Below are positions 23,576 through 31,683 of a DNA stretch of 37,539 bases, piece after piece. The position numbers and the translations under genes were made by a program. The notes under the pieces are model-generated. The model made no database searches. It saw only the letters and a list, made by a program, of their open reading frames with translations, and was not told the DNA's origin. Source of the stretch: Myxococcota bacterium. GTDB taxonomy: Bacteria > Myxococcota_C > UBA6777. The DNA lies in contig CAUJFU010000044.1 of assembly GCA_963169055.1 (NCBI GenBank), positions 1 through 37,539 of the forward strand. The letters run 5' to 3'. The stretch's first letter is position 1. Each line of letters opens with the position of its first letter.

Positions 23576-24784
23576 TTATGAGCGGTCAAGGCCGGCGACG
23601 TTGTGCAGCAAGTCGACAAGCTGTCGAGCATAAGCACGCCAAGCATAGCGAGCGGCTTGTTGTTTCGATCGTGCGCGCCAGTCGGTGGTTGCGCCTTGTG
23701 AGGCGAGCGCATGAAGGATTTGTCGGGCGCAATCTTCGGGATCAAAGGTATCAAAATAAAGTACGGCATCGCCGCCGAGTTCTCGATGGACGGGGCGATC
23801 GGATGCGACGATCGGAAGTCCCGCTGCCATCGCTTCGATCAGCGGTTGTCCAAAGGATTCCGTGTAAGAGGGAAAGACAAACAAATCGGCGTGGCGATAC
23901 AGCCAGATCAATTCTTCGTGGCGAAGATGTCCGCTGCTTTCGATGATCTCGCAGAGGCCCAAGGATTGGGCGCGTTGGAAAAAGGCGTCATATTGTGGTT
24001 TGTCGCCCGTTTTTTCGCGGGAGAGGGTGGTCAGCCATTTGATCTTGTGACCTGCGCGCAAGACCGCTGGAAGGGCTTCTAAGACGACTTCGATGTTTTT
24101 GTGCGTTGCGTAGGAAGAGACGTGCAAAAGCAACTTGTAGCCTTGGTCTTTCCAGCGTTGGATCTTGTCCGCGATGGCGGGTTGTGGGGGATCGTGTATG
24201 GAAAAGGCGGAGAGATCGACGCCATAATGGAGGACATGGGTGGGTTTTTGGGCGAGTGAGGTATGGAGCAGAACTTCGCGTCGGATGCTTTCGGAGGGAA
24301 AAAGGACGGTGTGCGCGGCTTGGATGGAGAGGGTGCTCAGGCAACGGCGGATATAGAGGTTGAGGTTGTTTTGCCCGAAGCGTCGGGCTTGTTCTTCGTA
24401 GATCGGGCAAAAATAGGCTGCGTTACGGACCAAGAGAACTTCGGGGCATGGGCTGTTCCAAGTGCCAAAGCCTGTGGAAGAAAACAGGATATCTGCACGG
24501 AATCTTCGAGCGACTTGGGGAATCCATTGCAGGCGAAGTCGGAGTTGGGCAAGCAGACCCGCTCCGTAAGCAGGGCAGGGGTAAAAGCACACCATCCCGG
24601 ACGTTGCGGAGGTCTGTTGGATGGCTTGATGCAGGTCATCAAGCAGGATATCTTGGATGTCTTCGGGGATGATCAGCGCGAAATGATCGTGAGGCGCGAC
24701 GTGTGGGAGTTCACGCAACAGGTGGCGCAGATAATTGCGAGCGCCGCCCATGTTGGCGGTCGAGGCATCGATGAGGATACGCAT
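23576..24784 (-). CDS. GT4-family glycosyltransferase
   Basis: 402 residues with a GT-B fold. The N-terminal part begins MRILIDASTANMGGARNYL (the glycine-rich acceptor-side loop). The C-terminal donor domain has HVSSYATHKNIEVVLEALP and the family EX7E motif in ESFGQPLIEAMAAGLPIVAS, with FVFPSYTES just before it. Retaining transferases of this family add a sugar from an NDP-sugar to a growing lipid-linked or surface glycan at the inner face of the membrane. The start at 24784 (MRILIDAS) is chosen because the upstream in-frame extension is low-complexity. It is divergent from the polysaccharide module at 25027-31473, sharing the promoter gap, so it likely belongs to the same pathway. Confidence 0.9.
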   Translation of the reverse strand: MRILIDASTANMGGARNYLRHLLRELPHVAPHDHFALIIPEDIQDILLDDLHQAIQQTSATSGMVCFYPCPAYGAGLLAQLRLRLQWIPQVARRFRADILFSSTGFGTWNSPCPEVLLVRNAAYFCPIYEEQARRFGQNNLNLYIRRCLSTLSIQAAHTVLFPSESIRREVLLHTSLAQKPTHVLHYGVDLSAFSIHDPPQPAIADKIQRWKDQGYKLLLHVSSYATHKNIEVVLEALPAVLRAGHKIKWLTTLSREKTGDKPQYDAFFQRAQSLGLCEIIESSGHLRHEELIWLYRHADLFVFPSYTESFGQPLIEAMAAGLPIVASDRPVHRELGGDAVLYFDTFDPEDCARQILHALASQGATTDWRARSKQQAARYAWRAYARQLVDLLHNVAGLDRS

Positions 24785-24881
24785 CGTCAGAAGGCTCAAC
24801 AGTTTCGTGGATTGGGAAGGGCCGTCAAGACGACCATCGTCTTGGCTGAAGGGCGAGTGTTCTTTGTAGATCAAAATCAGT

Positions 24882-24910
24882 GTGACGGGGGAGAACTTTT
24901 TGTGTATAAC
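24882..24910 (+). promoter_or_regulatory. Promoter for the polysaccharide module
   Basis: GTGACG (24882-24887), 17-bp spacer, TATAAC (24905-24910, five of six). It would give a leader of about 110 nt before the oxidoreductase ATG at 25027. Confidence 0.45.
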
Positions 24911-24930
24911 CTGCGCGCAAGGTAACGCAA
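24903..24930 (-). promoter_or_regulatory. Overlapping leftward promoter for the GT4 gene
   Basis: TTGCGT (24930-24925), 16-bp spacer, TATACA (24908-24903). Its -10 overlaps the -10 of the rightward promoter, so the two transcripts may compete or be co-regulated. Confidence 0.4.
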
Positions 24931-25026
24931 TAGATTGGATTAGCCTGTGATGGCCGCAATGATCGATGCGTCGTCGAGTTGGTGTTGTGGCGGTGGCCTC
25001 CGTTGTGACGTGTGGGGTTTTTTTGT

Positions 25027-27306
25027 ATGAAGCAGGTGTTGCAGCATTTACGGACGGGTGAGTTGGAAGTGGCTGAACTACCCGCGCCATCGTTGTCACG
25101 GGGGGCTGTGTTGATTCAGAGCCAATCCTCGTTGATCTCGGCAGGGACGGAGCGGATGTTGGTTGAGTTTGGCAAGGCCAATTTGCTCGACAAGGCCCGT
25201 TCGCAACCAGAGAAGGTCAAGCAAGTCCTCGAAAAAGTCCGGACGGATGGTCTCTTGAGTACGGTGGATGCGGTGCTGCGAAAGTTGGATCAGCCTCTTC
25301 CGTTGGGGTATTCAAACGCAGGTGTTGTGTTGGAAGTGGGCGCGGGGGTACAGGATATCCAACCCGGAGATCGGGTCGCAAGCAACGGCCATCATGCGGA
25401 ACTCGTCGTGGTTCCGCGCAATTTGTGTGTCAAACTCCCCGACAATGTCAGCAGCGAACAAGGAGCCTTTACGACACTTGGAAGCATCGCTTTGCAGGGG
25501 ATGCGACTGGCTGCACCGACGATGGGTGAGCGTTTTGCGGTCTTTGGCGTCGGGCTGTTGGGGCTGTTGAGCATCCAGTTGCTGCATGCGAATGGTTGCG
25601 AAGTCCTTGCGATCGACCTCAACGAAGAACGCTTGAATCTTGCTGCATCGTACGGTGCGGAAGTCGTACGTTTGGGGCGAGGAGAAGATCCGATCGCACA
25701 CGCCGCTGCATGGACCCAAGGGCGCGGTGTAGACGGCGTTTTGGTGACGGCTTCTGCCAAGACCGACGAGATCATGCACCAAGCCGCCCAGATCAGTCGC
25801 CAGCGCGGGAGAATCGTCCTTGTCGGTGTGGTGGGCCTCAACCTTCGACGAAGTGATTTTTACGAAAAAGAGCTAACGTTTCAGGTGTCTTGTTCCTATG
25901 GACCCGGGCGTTACGATGCTGCGTACGAAAAGCAGGGCCACGATTATCCGTACGGTTTGGTGCGTTGGACCGAACAACGCAACTTTGAAGCCTTCGTGCA
26001 AGCGATGGCAAAAGGACGCGTCGAAGTCGATTCGATGATCTCTCGCCGCTTTGCGATCGCGCAAGCCACCCAAGCCTACGAGGTGATCCGCCATGATAGC
26101 GAAGCCTTGGGCGTCGTCTTAACTTATCCCCAACACACTCCGCTGCGCAGCGCACAAATGGTGCTCGATGTGGGGCGCATCGTGCCACGCGAGGCTGTAT
26201 GCGTGAGCGTCGTTGGAGCGGGAAACTTTGCGGTTAGCACCTTGCTTCCCGCCCTTGCAAAGACCGCTGCGGTGATCGATTCGGTGGTGGATCACAAGCC
26301 TTTTGCAGCGCGTCATGCAGCGAAAAAGGCGGGAGCGCTGCGGGCGTTGACCTCTTACAAGGATGTCTTGGCCGATCCCCGCGTCGATGCCGTTTTTTTG
26401 GTGACGGGGCATCACGTCCACGCTCAACAAGTGTGCGATGCCTTGCAAGCAGGAAAGCACGTCTTTGTTGAAAAACCCCTTGCACTCAACGATCTCGAAC
26501 TTTCCAAGGTGATCGCTTGCGCACGCAAAGCACCCGATAAATGCCTGATGGTCGGCTTTAATCGTCGATTTAGCCCGCACATCCAGCACATCAAGCAAGC
26601 TCTGCGTGGGCGCAGTGGACCCTTGTGTATGCAGATGACCGTCAACGCGGGCTACATTCCAAGCAACCATTGGACCCAAGATCCCGAACTCGGCGGCGGT
26701 CGGATCATCGGCGAAGGCTGTCACTTTCTGGATCTGTTGTCCTTCCTTGCAGGCAGCCCGATTACTGCGGTTTCTGCGATGATGGTGGGAGAAAAGGCGG
26801 ATATCCGCGAAGACAAGATGTCGATCTTGTTGCAGATGGCGGATGGGTCGATCGCCACGTTGAATTATTTTTCCAACGGTAGCAAAAGTTTCCCCAAAGA
26901 AACGCTCGAGCTGTTCTTTGATCAACAAGTGATTCGGATGGATAACTTTCGCTCGACCGAGGGCTTTGGCTTCAAATCCTTCAGTAGCCTTCGCACCTTG
27001 CGTCAAGATAAAGGCCATCAGGCCGAGATGACGGCCTTTGTGGAGACCTTGCGCACAGGCGGCCTCCCGCCGATCCCTTTGGCCGAGATCATCAACGTCA
27101 CCCGCGCTTCTTTTGCGGCGGTAGAAGCTGCGCGAGAAGCAAAGGTCGTCTTGATCCCACAAGGCTTTGAGAAGTCTGAACCAAATGGTTCTTTTGTTCA
27201 TGAACACGCAAAGGCCGATAAATCCGAGCTTTTGGCACCTAACGAAACGATCTCTCAAGATCTTGCAGCCTTGTTGTTGTCATCCTTTGAGACGCACCTT
27301 CATTAA
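25027..27306 (+). CDS. Bi-domain oxidoreductase: MDR (zinc-type dehydrogenase-like) fused to Gfo/Idh/MocA
   Basis: 759 residues. About 1-365 is an MDR/alcohol-dehydrogenase-like domain: LISAGTERMLVEFG, GYSNAGVVLEVG, PGDRVASNG, and the nucleotide fold FGVGLLGLLSIQLL. About 391-745 is a Gfo/Idh/MocA domain: VVGAGNFAVSTLLPAL, then DAVFLVTGHHVHAQ, the hallmark HVFVEKPLALN (catalytic-type Lys of EKP) and GFNRRFSPHI. Known practice: such two-domain proteins occur in exopolysaccharide and O-antigen clusters beside heparinase II/III-like proteins, WbuB-type transferases and WecB. Here they follow in that order. It probably oxidises and reduces a sugar nucleotide or glycan unit; the substrate is unknown. 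The ATG at 25027 is chosen because the earlier in-frame start lacks a ribosome-binding site; that site is weak here also. Confidence 0.92.
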   Translation: MKQVLQHLRTGELEVAELPAPSLSRGAVLIQSQSSLISAGTERMLVEFGKANLLDKARSQPEKVKQVLEKVRTDGLLSTVDAVLRKLDQPLPLGYSNAGVVLEVGAGVQDIQPGDRVASNGHHAELVVVPRNLCVKLPDNVSSEQGAFTTLGSIALQGMRLAAPTMGERFAVFGVGLLGLLSIQLLHANGCEVLAIDLNEERLNLAASYGAEVVRLGRGEDPIAHAAAWTQGRGVDGVLVTASAKTDEIMHQAAQISRQRGRIVLVGVVGLNLRRSDFYEKELTFQVSCSYGPGRYDAAYEKQGHDYPYGLVRWTEQRNFEAFVQAMAKGRVEVDSMISRRFAIAQATQAYEVIRHDSEALGVVLTYPQHTPLRSAQMVLDVGRIVPREAVCVSVVGAGNFAVSTLLPALAKTAAVIDSVVDHKPFAARHAAKKAGALRALTSYKDVLADPRVDAVFLVTGHHVHAQQVCDALQAGKHVFVEKPLALNDLELSKVIACARKAPDKCLMVGFNRRFSPHIQHIKQALRGRSGPLCMQMTVNAGYIPSNHWTQDPELGGGRIIGEGCHFLDLLSFLAGSPITAVSAMMVGEKADIREDKMSILLQMADGSIATLNYFSNGSKSFPKETLELFFDQQVIRMDNFRSTEGFGFKSFSSLRTLRQDKGHQAEMTAFVETLRTGGLPPIPLAEIINVTRASFAAVEAAREAKVVLIPQGFEKSEPNGSFVHEHAKADKSELLAPNETISQDLAALLLSSFETHLH

Positions 27307-27375
27307 TAGCGATGCTTTCCACGCGCAGAAGAGTGCGCTTGTTGATAAAAAAGCCGATAGCTTGGGGTTTTGTGG

Positions 27376-29085
27376 ATGATTGAGATGATCCAGCGCTACT
27401 GGCACACGTTGTCTTCTTTGCGTGCGGAGCAGCTTGTTGGGCAGGTATGGACGCGGATGCGTCCGTTGCGTCGGTGGTATACTCGCCTCAAGCAACATCC
27501 GCCGTCACCATTCCCCGGAAGTACAGAGCTTTCGACTTCGGCATGGCTTGAACCGCCGAACGAGGCAGGACAGCATGAAGCGATCTTGGCGGGGCGATGG
27601 TGCTTTTTGCATGAACACAGGTCTCTCGGTTTCCCGCCGGATTGGTCGGCTTTGGGGGCCTCGAAGCTTTGGCTGTACAACCTGCATTACTTCGAGTGGT
27701 TGTGGTCGATGTCGTGGGATGAAGCTGTCGGGGTGGTCACAGACTGGCTGTCTTTTGTGGAAAAATCTCCCGATTCTACGGCGATGGAACCCTACCCAAC
27801 GTCGTTGCGGCTGATGAATTGGTGCGGTTATTTTTTTGAACAACACCGCGAGAAAACGACCCGCGACCCGAGCTTTTGCGAGCGGCTTTGGCGAAGCCTA
27901 CACGCGCAAGCCGAATCCTTGTGTGCGCGCCTTGAATACCATCTGCTTGGAAATCACTTGTTTGAAAATGCCGCTGCGTTGGCGCTGTTGGGTGCGCGGT
28001 TTTTGGGGGCGGATGCTGCGCGTTGGCGCGCCGTCGGCTTGTCTTTGCTCCAACGCGAACTGCCCGAACAGATCTTGCCTGACGGGATGCACTTTGAGCG
28101 TTCGCCGATGTACCACCTGCGGATGACGGCGGTGGTTCGGCTGCTTTCGACTCATGGAGATGAGCAGACGCGAGCCTTGGCTTCGCGCTATCTGCCCTCG
28201 ATGTTAGGCGCTTTGCGTGTCCTCTGCCATCCTGACGGGCAGATCGCGTTGTTGAATGATAGCGCGTTTGGGATCGCTCACGAACCGTCCGTGTTGCTGG
28301 AGAATAGGGCGTTTGAGAGCACTCACAATACCTATGCGCGGTTGGCCCCCGATGCACCGATGTATGCGACAGGCAAGGTTTGGGCGCTTCGGGATGCGGG
28401 TTATTATGGCGCAATCAACGAGAGTGGGTCGTATGTGATCTGTGATGCCGGTCTGATCGGGCCCGATTATTTGCCGGGTCATGCACACGGCGATACTTTT
28501 TCGTTTGAGCTATCGTTGCGCGGACAGCGGATCCTCGTGGATAGCGGTGTCTGTGATTATCTCGATAGTCCGATGCGGCGTTATGTTCGATCCACCCATG
28601 CACACAACACCGTCGAGATCGAAGGCGTCGATCAGTCCGTGTTTTGGGGGGCGTTTCGTGTGGCCGAACGCGCTCTCCCTCATGATGTCTTGTGGAAGGC
28701 CGATGATGCAGGATTTTCGCTGCAAGCATGGCACGACGGCTATCTGCGACTCCCCCAAAAAGCCCGACACGAGAGGCGCTTTGATTGGTCACATACAGGG
28801 CGACTGGTGGTTTACGATCAGATCAAGGCCCAACAACCCGTGTCTGTGATCGCACGCTTGCATCTTCATCCGCGTTGTGTCATCACCCACCAAGACGAGC
28901 AAACAGCCGAATTGACTACACCTGTTGGCGTCGTGCGGATCCGCTTCTTTGGCGATGGCGCTCTCTTGCCAAAACAGACCGAGGAAAGCTGGTACTGTTC
29001 GCACTTTGGGATCGCTACACCCAACCCTGTCTTGTGCTTTCGTGCGGGTGGAACCGATGTTTCTTTTCGTATGGTGATCGAGTAG
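27376..29085 (+). CDS. Heparinase II/III-family protein (alginate lyase-like)
   Basis: 569 residues. The N-terminal alpha/alpha toroid includes LYNLHYFEWL, NHLFENAAALALLGARFL and DGMHFERSPMYHLRM. The C-terminal beta-sandwich carries the family motif GHAHGDTFSFEL, then RILVDSGVCDY and STHAHNTVEIEGVDQS. Enzymes of this family eliminate or otherwise cleave uronic-acid-containing polysaccharides. No signal peptide is seen, so in this cluster it may act on the lipid-linked or nascent glycan in the cytoplasm, or be non-catalytic. The ATG at 27376 is preferred over a TTG at 27370; another ATG at 27385 is possible. It lies 69 nt after the bi-domain gene and 34 nt before the next transferase gene. Confidence 0.88.
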   Translation: MIEMIQRYWHTLSSLRAEQLVGQVWTRMRPLRRWYTRLKQHPPSPFPGSTELSTSAWLEPPNEAGQHEAILAGRWCFLHEHRSLGFPPDWSALGASKLWLYNLHYFEWLWSMSWDEAVGVVTDWLSFVEKSPDSTAMEPYPTSLRLMNWCGYFFEQHREKTTRDPSFCERLWRSLHAQAESLCARLEYHLLGNHLFENAAALALLGARFLGADAARWRAVGLSLLQRELPEQILPDGMHFERSPMYHLRMTAVVRLLSTHGDEQTRALASRYLPSMLGALRVLCHPDGQIALLNDSAFGIAHEPSVLLENRAFESTHNTYARLAPDAPMYATGKVWALRDAGYYGAINESGSYVICDAGLIGPDYLPGHAHGDTFSFELSLRGQRILVDSGVCDYLDSPMRRYVRSTHAHNTVEIEGVDQSVFWGAFRVAERALPHDVLWKADDAGFSLQAWHDGYLRLPQKARHERRFDWSHTGRLVVYDQIKAQQPVSVIARLHLHPRCVITHQDEQTAELTTPVGVVRIRFFGDGALLPKQTEESWYCSHFGIATPNPVLCFRAGGTDVSFRMVIE

Positions 29086-29119
29086 GTGCTTTTCTTCTTT
29101 GTTCCCTTTCTCGTTTTGG

Positions 29120-30376
29120 GTGAGTGAAGCCGTGCGTATCTTGTTTTTCTCTCATTATTTTCCCCCCGAAGTGAATGCTCCTGCAACCCGTACTTACGAC
29201 AATTGCAAGCGGTGGGTCGAACTTGGCCACGAGGTCACGGTGATCACTTGCGCGCCCAATTGCCCGTCGGGTGTGGTCTTTGAGGGCTACCAAAATAAAC
29301 TCTATCAGCGCGAAGAAGTCGATGGGATCGAGGTTGTGCGGGTGTGGACGTATATCGCTGCAAACGAAGGCACGATCAAGCGCATCGCCAACTATACTTC
29401 TTATCTGATGACTTCGGTGTTGGCGGCAGCGGGGTTGCAGAGACCCGATGTGATCGTGGCGACTTCTCCGCAGTTTTTTTGCGGATGGTCGGGCGTTCTC
29501 ACGCACTTTTGGCGGGGCATCCCGTTTGTTCTGGAGATCCGCGATCTGTGGCCGGATTCGATCACGGCGGTGGGAGCGATGCAACAGCCTGCCTTGTTGC
29601 GTCTGCTCTATCAACTCGAAGATTGGATGTACAAAGCCGCCACACACATCGTGACGGTCGGCGACGGCTACAAAGAAGAACTCTTGCACAAAGGCGTAAA
29701 CATCGAAAAGATCTCGGTGATCACCAACGGCGTGGATCCCGATCAATATCTCCCCCAATCCCCCGCGCTTGCCTACAAACAGGCTCTCGGCATCCAACAA
29801 CCTTTTGTGTGCAGTTATATCGGAACCATCGGGATGGCGTGTGGACTCCAAGTGGTGTTGACCGCAGCCGAAAAACTCAAAGCGCTCGGACGCCAAGATA
29901 TCGCCTTCCTGCTCGTGGGCGACGGAGCCTTGCGTGCAGAACTTCAACAAGCCGCCCAAGACAAACACTTGGATAACGTGATCTTTACGGGACTGCTTGA
30001 AAAACGCCGAATGCCCGATGTCTTGTCTTTTTCAGACGTCACCTTAGTGCATTTGAAAAAAACCGATCTGTTCAAAACTGTACTCCCCTCCAAGATCTTT
30101 GAGGCTGCTTCGATGGAGCGCCCGATCTTGCTTGGCGTGGAAGGCCATAGCGCCGAATTGATCCGCACTGCCCACGCAGGAATCTGTATGGAACCCGAAA
30201 ATGCGGACGATCTGGTGGCCGCCGTCTGTCGTTTGGCCGATGATCCCGATCTCGGGGCAAAGCTCGGCAAAAATGGTCGCCGTTATATTCAAGAACACTT
30301 TCATCGCGGGAAGCTTGCCGAAAGATATCTTTCGTTGCTTGAAACGCTCGTCGCAAAGGGGAAGATCGCGTCGTGA
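29120..30376 (+). CDS. WbuB-type GT4 glycosyltransferase
   Basis: About 418 residues. It starts VRILFFSHYFPPEVNAPATR and has IVATSPQFFCGWSG, LEIRDLWPDSITAVGAM and VITNGVDPDQYLPQ. The donor-site segment is LPSKIFEAASMERPILLGV. These match WbuB/WbpH-like transferases of O-antigen and exopolysaccharide synthesis, often for N-acetylfucosamine or related amino sugars; specificity is inferred only. The start is uncertain: GTG at 29120 (chosen) or GTG at 29132, both with weak ribosome-binding sites. Its stop overlaps the wecB GTG by 4 nt (GTGA), so the two are translationally coupled. WecB could supply UDP-ManNAc for the transferase or a neighbour. Confidence 0.9.
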   Translation: MSEAVRILFFSHYFPPEVNAPATRTYDNCKRWVELGHEVTVITCAPNCPSGVVFEGYQNKLYQREEVDGIEVVRVWTYIAANEGTIKRIANYTSYLMTSVLAAAGLQRPDVIVATSPQFFCGWSGVLTHFWRGIPFVLEIRDLWPDSITAVGAMQQPALLRLLYQLEDWMYKAATHIVTVGDGYKEELLHKGVNIEKISVITNGVDPDQYLPQSPALAYKQALGIQQPFVCSYIGTIGMACGLQVVLTAAEKLKALGRQDIAFLLVGDGALRAELQQAAQDKHLDNVIFTGLLEKRRMPDVLSFSDVTLVHLKKTDLFKTVLPSKIFEAASMERPILLGVEGHSAELIRTAHAGICMEPENADDLVAAVCRLADDPDLGAKLGKNGRRYIQEHFHRGKLAERYLSLLETLVAKGKIAS

Positions 30377-31473
30377 AGATCCTGAATATCGTGGGCGCAC
30401 GCCCAAACTTCGTCAAGATCGCTCCGTTGATGGAAGCCTACAAAGCATACCCTTCTATCCAAGCCTTGCTTGTCCACACAGGCCAGCACTACGACAAAAA
30501 GATGAGTGATTCTTTCTTTGAAACGCTCGATATCCCTGACCCCGACGTCCATCTTGGCGTAGGTTCAGGGAGCCATGCTGCCCAGACTGCCGCGATCATG
30601 GTCGCCTTTGAGCCTATCGTCCTCCAGCACAAGCCCGACGCGATCCTTGTGGTGGGCGATGTCAACAGCACTGTTGCGTGCAGTCTCGTTGCAACCAAGC
30701 TTCATGTCCCCGTGATCCACGTCGAAGCTGGCTTGCGCTCCAACGACCGCACCATGCCCGAAGAGATCAATCGTATCGTCACCGATGCCATCTCTTCTAT
30801 GCTCTTTTGCACCGAAGTCTCTGGTGTCGAAAACTTGCATCGTGAAGGCGTCCCCGAAGATCGGGTGTTCTTGGTCGGAAACGTCATGATCGACACACTC
30901 GTCAAACAACAACCCAAACTCCAAGGACTCCGTACCCTCCAAGAACTCGGTGTTTCCGAAGGGGCCTATGGCTTGTTGACCCTGCACCGCCCCTCCAACG
31001 TTGACGATCCCGCCGTTTTTGAACGCATCCTTGATGCTCTCGAACAGATCCAACAAGACCTTCCCTTGTTGTTTCCCATGCACCCCCGCACCCGAAACAA
31101 TCTTCAACATGGCCCTTTTGGTCAACGGCTCCAACGTATGACCCAACTTCGCTTGCTCGATCCCCTCGACTATCTGGGCTTTTTGCACCTGATGTCTCAC
31201 GCCAAAGTCGTCTTCACCGATTCGGGCGGCATCCAAGAAGAAACTACCTTCCTCAAGATCCCTTGCATCACCATCCGCGAAAACACCGAACGACCCATCA
31301 CTTGCGAGATCGGCAGCAATCAACTTGTCGGCACTCAAACCGACCGCATCTTGGCGGCTTATCAGTCGATCCTCCAAGGCTCTCTCCCCACCCCTTCGAT
31401 CCCACCCCTCTGGGATGGCCACGCTGCCGAGCGGATCGTGGATGCCATCCATCGTTATCTCCCTCTTCTGTGA
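30373..31473 (+). CDS. wecB: UDP-N-acetylglucosamine 2-epimerase, non-hydrolysing (WecB)
   Basis: 366 residues, the usual length. Motifs in order: GARPNFVKIAPLM, HTGQHYDKKMSDSFF, VVGDVNSTVACSL, HVEAGLRSNDRTMPEE (with the catalytic Glu and Arg region), GNVMIDTL, LHRPSNVDD, FTDSGGIQEETTFLKIP and RENTERP. It interconverts UDP-GlcNAc and UDP-ManNAc in the cytoplasm, feeding surface polysaccharide synthesis. It begins with GTG inside the preceding gene's stop (4-nt overlap). A weak terminator follows. Confidence 0.95.
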   Translation: MKILNIVGARPNFVKIAPLMEAYKAYPSIQALLVHTGQHYDKKMSDSFFETLDIPDPDVHLGVGSGSHAAQTAAIMVAFEPIVLQHKPDAILVVGDVNSTVACSLVATKLHVPVIHVEAGLRSNDRTMPEEINRIVTDAISSMLFCTEVSGVENLHREGVPEDRVFLVGNVMIDTLVKQQPKLQGLRTLQELGVSEGAYGLLTLHRPSNVDDPAVFERILDALEQIQQDLPLLFPMHPRTRNNLQHGPFGQRLQRMTQLRLLDPLDYLGFLHLMSHAKVVFTDSGGIQEETTFLKIPCITIRENTERPITCEIGSNQLVGTQTDRILAAYQSILQGSLPTPSIPPLWDGHAAERIVDAIHRYLPLL

Positions 31474-31485
31474 ACCACTCCAAAA

Positions 31486-31514
31486 GGCGTGCTTGCGCCA
31501 CTTCGACTTTTTTT
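31486..31514 (+). terminator. Weak intrinsic terminator after wecB
   Basis: A short stem GGCG (31486-31489)/CGCC (31496-31499) followed after 8 nt by T7 (31508-31514). The stem is short, so read-through into the downstream unit is possible. Confidence 0.3.
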
Positions 31515-31683
31515 GAAAAAACTTACCCAAAACGTACCACCTCTTTGATCCATACCCACACAGCATGCAAAAGGGCTTGCTTGTGGTTGTGAGGAGATCG
31601 TACCCTCTGCGCGCGTGGGGATGTGCCTTCCAACCGACAAATCAGAACAAAGATCATCGGATGGATGAAAAGGAGAAAAACGG

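Noticed and set aside
26119..27258. 379-codon leftward frame antisense to the bi-domain oxidoreductase
   Set aside because: No motif or ribosome-binding site; the plus-strand Gfo/Idh/MocA domain is unambiguous.
30565..31566. 333-codon leftward frame antisense to wecB
   Set aside because: Mirror of wecB codon bias; contains no recognisable domain.
31474..31683. Search for a promoter of the sigma/caspase unit
   Set aside because: Only poor matches to TTGACA/TATAAT were seen. An ECF-type promoter (autoregulation) is likely, but no clear AAC/CGT-type pair could be placed with confidence.
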